64,000 nt of DNA from positions 2,187,501-2,251,500 of the forward strand of contig JAGTTD010000010.1 of NCBI GenBank assembly GCA_018398585.1, given 5' to 3'. This stretch comes from Simmondsia chinensis. Taxonomy: Eukaryota; Streptophyta; Magnoliopsida; Caryophyllales; Simmondsiaceae. The position numbers were made by a program, and so were the translations under genes. This document shows positions 59,645 to 64,000 of the stretch, piece by piece; position 1 is the first letter of the stretch; each line of letters begins with the position of its first letter. The notes beneath the pieces were generated by a model. That model was not told where the DNA came from, searched no databases, and saw only the letters and a list, made by a program, of their open reading frames with translations.

Positions 59645-60577
59645 TAGGGATGGCAATGGGGCGTGGCGGGTACGGGAGGTGTCTCCTCCATACCCGTACC
59701 CGCCACCCAAATTCTATACCCGTACCCGCCCCATTACCCTCCACAGGTATGAAGTGGATACCCGTACCCGCCCCGGCGGGTACAAACTCATACCCGTATC
59801 GGTCCTATTACCAGCGGGTATCCAACGGGTATGCATTACCCCCCCCCCCCCCCGTACCCTCTCTAATGTGCGTAGAAAACGATTATCTATACCGAGTCAT
59901 ATTAGTTATTTAATACTACTTTTAAAAATCAATTATATTTTTTATTGAGCCATTTTCCAAAATAGCACAAAAACAAAAAATATTTCCTAAACTAGCTTTT
60001 TTTTAAAAATATTTCCCCAAATGGCATCAATGTCATTATTTTTTATTTTTTTTATTTTTTACTACATTTATATTTTTTAAATTTATAATATTTTATGTAT
60101 TATAATAAATAAATTAAACTTAATTATTTATTAAATGTTAAATAAAATTATTTATACACAAATTTAATCTAAATATTTAATAAATAATTTAATTTATTTG
60201 TTGTGATTAAGAAAGTATTATAAATTAAAAAATTATATATATATTAAAAATAAAATAAGAAAGCAAAAAAAAGTAAAACTAAAAAATAAAAAAGTCAAAT
60301 GATGACATGGATGTCATTTGGGGAAATATTTTTAAAAAAAAGCTAGTTTAGAAATTACTTTTTGTTTTTGTGCTATTTTGGGAAATGACTCTTTTTTTAT
60401 AACATTGATAAACAATTTGAGTTATTGAATTTAAACACGTATTTTTTTAATTTGAATGTTAATTATGTATAAAATAAAACGGGTATGGCAGGTATGAGGT
60501 GGAGCGGGGCGGGTACACAGAACCTGTACCCACTACCCGCCCCACTTATACCCGTACCCGCCCCATTGCCATCCCTA
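59645..60577. mobile_element. hAT-type non-autonomous element with nested insertion
   Basis: Ends TAGGGATGGCAATGGGGCG and, inverted, TAGGGATGGCAATGGGGCGG, with GGCGGGTACGGG sub-terminal words on both sides. Without the nested 445-bp element it would be about 490 bp. I could not find a matching 8-bp duplication, so the class rests on the ends only. A C-run of 15-17 lies at about 59838-59853. Confidence 0.65.
59947..60391. mobile_element. Mutator-type MITE nested in the hAT-type element
   Basis: Inverted repeats of about 90 bp beginning GAGCCATTTTCCAAAATAGC and GAGTCATTTCCCAAAATAGC, running inward to GGCATCAATGTCATT / GACATCCATGTCAT. Flanks are T-runs (TTTTTTATT and TTTTTTTAT), consistent with but not proving a 9-bp duplication. 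The interior is AT-rich with no gene. Confidence 0.7.
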
Positions 60578-61068
60578 TTATTTCCATAAAAGTACTATTT
60601 AAAAAAAAAAAAGTAATTATCTCTCTAAAAAATAGTCGTGGATTTTTTTTAGGATAAAAATCTTCCATTCACCCAAACTATATCTTTCCATATATATACA
60701 ATCTAATTGAGAACGCTTGATTTGCTCATACTATGCTAGCTCGCAAGTCAAGTTGCCTTCTATAGATTGTCAGAGGACGTATGTCATTCAGTTTAGACGA
60801 GTTACCACTGGTCAAGGCAATGCATAACAGATTTAATGATTTTCTATCATATATATTACGTTCTTTAAGGAAGGTAGGATTACATCACGAGAGGGGGATG
60901 AGCATCAAACCTGAGTCACCCTAGTCAGCAAATTAAGGTGTAATTGCCATTATGCCAACCCCACCAAATACATTATTTTGTTAAATAAATACACAATTAG
61001 ATAAATCAACCATTTTCACCGACATATTGAAATAGTTGTAAAGTTTTAGAGATACTAACATAAGAAGG
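60578..61068. other. SOT6 3' flank
   Basis: 60935-61068 matches the 3' flanks of SOT1-SOT3 (GGTGTAATTGCCATTA, GACATATTGAAATAGTTG). The rest is unassigned AT-rich sequence. Confidence 0.5.
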
Positions 61069-62850
61069 TCAAACTTCTTTAAAGGAGAGGCTAGAACCAC
61101 GAAATTTCTCCCATGTGAGTTCGCGCAAGCGGTTAGCCATGGAAGGTGTTAAATAGTTAGTCCAGTCCCCAACCTTGCCCTTTCGGAAATAGATCTCCTT
61201 CTCAAAATAGGGGTATATCATTCCGTTCTTGTTTGCCTCTACTTCCTTCATGTTCTTTATATCACACAATTTTATTATTTCCTCTGTCACACCTCCTTGT
61301 TCTTCTTCATTTGTGAATGGACAACCAACAAACTCTACTAATTTTTTCAATTCTGCTACTAGATTCTATTAGACTATATTCTAGGGTGGTCTAGAATATT
61401 TCTAGGGCCTTGTCTTTTACCCCTTTGCCCTTTGACTTATATAAACTATAGGGGCATTATAGCCTTTTGATCATTGTACTTTGCCTATATATTGAGGCCT
61501 CCTATGTACTCATTCATCACTCAAATATAATATTTCACATGGTATCAGAGCCATAATATCCCATTTTCTCAACAAAAAAAAAGGGGGGGGGGGGGGGGGG
61601 AAAATCGGGTTCCTGTGTAGAACCCTAACCTCTCCCCCAAATCTCTCCCTCCCCTCAGCCGCCGCCACCCTCCCCTCGGCCTCTCACTCTCCTCCGGCTT
61701 CTCACCCCCCTCTGACCGGTGTATTAGACTATATTCTAGGGTGTTCTAGAATGTTCCTAGAATATAGTCTGATAGATTCTCCTTTAGTTCTTCATACTTT
61801 AGAAATAACACCTATTAAAAACACGCTTTTCGCCCATAAGAATAATGATAATCAAAATAACAAAATCATAATCACAATAAGAGTTTTTTTTTTTTTTTGG
61901 GTAAGCAGATAATTATTTTTCCGACCACTTATTCTCACAACAAATAAGGAAACAAGTGAGATGTCTTCTTACTCCGATGGTCATTAATATACATAATTTT
62001 GTTCAAATTGGGTCTTCATTTATTTTAAAATAGTCACCCATATTTTATTTATTTAGTGCTCCATATGATTACTTAGACTACATAACAGATAAAACACATA
62101 TCCTCACATCAGGTGACAAATCACACAATTTTTTTTCGATGGTAAGAAAGTACGACATGGCATCAAACAAGACCTTGCTTGGATTTTGGCGGCTTTGCTT
62201 CCAGTAACCGCAGACGCACTCAAAAAAGGGCCCAAACGGAGTAACCCCTTGGAAGAACCTCTCAAAGTATTCCTCGACTGTTGGCACCTCCACCTCACCG
62301 GAAACTGCAGCCTTAAATTTCTTCAACTCGTACGTGGTCTTGAAAAAGTGCCAACCAGACACCAGCATGTCCATGGGGTCCCGAGCTGTATACACTATCT
62401 TACACCCTGACCTAGACTCGTTATCTTTCATGGACTCAGGCAATGACCCATATGGCATATGGGTCGAGAAAATACGGGGTGGGCACAAAGGACAATACAA
62501 ATAGATATCCGGGTTTAGATCACGGAGGTAAATAGTGGTCTCGAGAGGGACAATGAGGTCACGGGGGTGCTGGAGAAGGACGGGGGACGCAGAGAGGGGG
62601 GTAGCGGTGATGATGGACAGTGGAGAAGATGAGGAATTTGAGCCAAGTTGTGCCAGTTTTGGGGTTGCTAGCTATGATTATATCAATAGAGTGGGCTTGG
62701 AAGTGGCATCGCAGATGCAACGGTCGTTTTCGGGTACCAAAAGCCTTCATATTTAACGAGTCTTGTTTTTTTTCTCGGGAACTGGTTAAGCTCTACGGCG
62801 TCACATTAAGGACTGACTGGCAGCGGTGGATGTGGGTTCTCCATGTACAT
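61069..62850 (-). pseudogene. SOT6: sulfotransferase pseudogene
   Basis: Exon 1 62850-62174, exon 2 61811-61069, the latter split by an insertion. Damage: a TAA after about 14 codons (MYMENPHPPLPVSP then stop), loss of sequence after KYEGFWYPK, and a one-base shift in a C-run near 62596-62602. The intron's 5' part was deleted, so that CAAG now joins GTCTTG instead of a normal donor. A 400-bp retroelement piece sits inside codon 13 of exon 2. It still shows NPKTGTTWLKFL, STHMPYGSLPESMKD, DPMDMLVSGWHFF (Asn to Asp in the 3'-phosphate motif), YFERFFQGV and RKGKVGDW. It is related to the tandem units rather than SOT5. Confidence 0.88.
61365..61772 (+). mobile_element. Short LTR retroelement fragment inside SOT6 exon 2
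   Basis: LTR 61365-61539 (TCTATTAGAC, normally TGTATTAGAC; ends TTTCACA), primer site TGGTATCAGAGCC (61540-61552), a G-run near 61582-61600, a CT-rich leader, then the first 50 bp of a second LTR (TGTATTAGAC at 61720) ending in an inverted AGTCTGA. The host is duplicated as TAGAT (61360-61364; 61773-61777) or TAGATTCT. It belongs to the same family as 35191-36337. It may be an internally deleted element whose 3' LTR was later cut. Confidence 0.75.
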
Positions 62851-63911
62851 AGAAAATGAAAGATGTGGTATTGAATTGTTGTGGAAATAGTGGTGTCACC
62901 ATAGTAATTTTTATACGTGCAAAAGTTGGATGAATTATTGGATGACAATTAATATTAAATACTTTTTAATGTTTTATTTGATTAATTAAATTGGTATGTC
63001 ATATATTATACAAAATTAAAATGAAACCTAATTCTATTATGAAATAAAAATTTCTTTTCGATAAGTAGGATATATGTCCAAAAGGGCTTTAGCAGGGATT
63101 ATCAATTCTATGATGATAACATAAGTATATTAATAAAAAATTTAAGGTTTCTCTTTTTTTGAATGATTGGATTACATGCCCGAGAAAGCACAACAATGTA
63201 GGGCAAGGCCCGAAGGCAAACAACGAGAAACACCAAGAAACCCAAAATAGCAAATAGCCTACAAATTAGACTCCAATAGACAAAATGCTAAACCACCTAC
63301 AAAGATATACCTATAGATTGATGATGTAATTATCATAAAACGAGTCTATTATTATAATGGAAAATGACTTATGAAAATTAGTTTCTCCTCAATAGAAATC
63401 ATTTTCTCCTCAACGGGTACAAAATCATTATTGGGTGTTTACTCTCCGACTTAAGATTTGGAATAGTTGGTTCTTTCAAATGCTACAAGATCCTAATTAA
63501 TCGAGAGGTCAGGAGTTCATAGCTCAATAACTCTAACTTTATGTAATTCAAGCTAAAGGTGTGTGAAGTGGGAATCAAGCCCAATGAGCATTTGTATGAG
63601 GAGGCATGTTACAGTATTAAAACATTCTTAAGTCTTTACTCATTGGCTCGATTAAGTTTCTTGGATAATGGATTCATTGACGTGGATTCTTAATAGTTTA
63701 TAAAGAATAAAAAGAAATAGATGCGAATCCTACATATAACAGCTGAGGCTTGTCCCATCGGATGATGGAGGTGGGATGATTTTGACCATCGAGCCTAGAT
63801 CGACTCTCGGGCAACAGTGAGGCGATGGCCATGATGCCTGTAGAGACGTGCACTGCCCGTAAGGAATCGTCGCTACTTGTAGTTCCACTCAACCATGTTG
63901 GTTGGTGTAGA
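62851..63911. other. Right-end intergenic region
   Basis: 63147-63310 starts with a T-run and GAATGATTGGATTACATGCC and looks like a minus-oriented L1-type 3' end. No gene recognised in the rest; the minus-strand frame at 63698-63892 has no motif. Confidence 0.4.
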
Positions 63912-64000
63912 CACTACAAGAAAAATGATCAATAACGACGGAAAAATCCATTGTAAAAAACCAACGGATTTTTCCTCCGTCGTATGCCGTCGCAGAAGGC
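63912..64000 (+). mobile_element. Left end of a second CACTA element (cut by the window)
   Basis: CACTACAAGAAAAATG followed by sub-terminal CGACGGAAAAATCC and GGATTTTTCCTCCGTCG in opposite orientations. It is a different family from the element at 51745, whose sub-terminal word is TCGGAAATTTCC. Confidence 0.8.

Overview
The window is nuclear DNA from a flowering plant, almost certainly a eudicot. The evidence is AT-rich intergenic DNA, genes with GT-AG introns, cytosolic plant sulfotransferase (SOT) genes, and the mobile-element set: Ty1/copia LTR elements primed by initiator tRNA-Met, RTE-type LINEs with (TTG)n tails, and CACTA, hAT, Mutator-like and PIF/Harbinger-like elements. The species cannot be named from sequence alone. 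No tRNA or rRNA gene, CRISPR array or operon is visible, and no new multi-gene system was found. The novelty lies in the repeats and in how they dissect the gene family.

Layout. 1-2.3 kb: 3' end of a copia element with its LTR, then an LTR-like fragment. 2.34-27.7 kb: three head-to-tail copies (units A, B, C, about 9.5 kb each) of one segment, each with a minus-strand two-exon SOT gene. SOT1 (A) and SOT2 (B) look intact at 338 codons; SOT3 (C) is a pseudogene. Copies carry private or shared insertions: a solo LTR and a truncated SINE in A and B but not C, an RTE LINE in A, a different and internally inverted RTE LINE in B, and a full-length 5S-rRNA-headed SINE in C. They therefore serve as empty-site controls for one another.

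27.8-36.6 kb: plus-strand SOT pseudogene (SOT4), rearranged LTR elements with nested insertions (a 1.3-kb poly(A) retroposon, a solo LTR), tRNA-type SINEs and two minisatellites. 37.7-43.3 kb: a Mutator-type element packed with CCGCG palindromes, and a complete but decayed hAT transposon inserted in a LINE tail. 45.1-51.2 kb: plus-strand SOT pseudogene (SOT5) whose 5.1-kb intron holds a 1.9-kb long-TIR element. 51.7-58.7 kb: a complete CACTA element with a TnpA-like gene, a 252-bp tandem array and a nested RTE LINE. 59.6-60.6 kb: a hAT-type element containing a Mutator-type one. 61.1-62.9 kb: minus-strand SOT pseudogene (SOT6) with a retroelement fragment in exon 2. 63.9 kb: the start of another CACTA element.

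The only likely functional host genes are SOT1 and SOT2, predicted PAPS-dependent soluble sulfotransferases. All six family members that keep the position carry the same phase-0 intron boundary, so the cluster grew by DNA-level duplication, with decay, element insertion and probable gene conversion.
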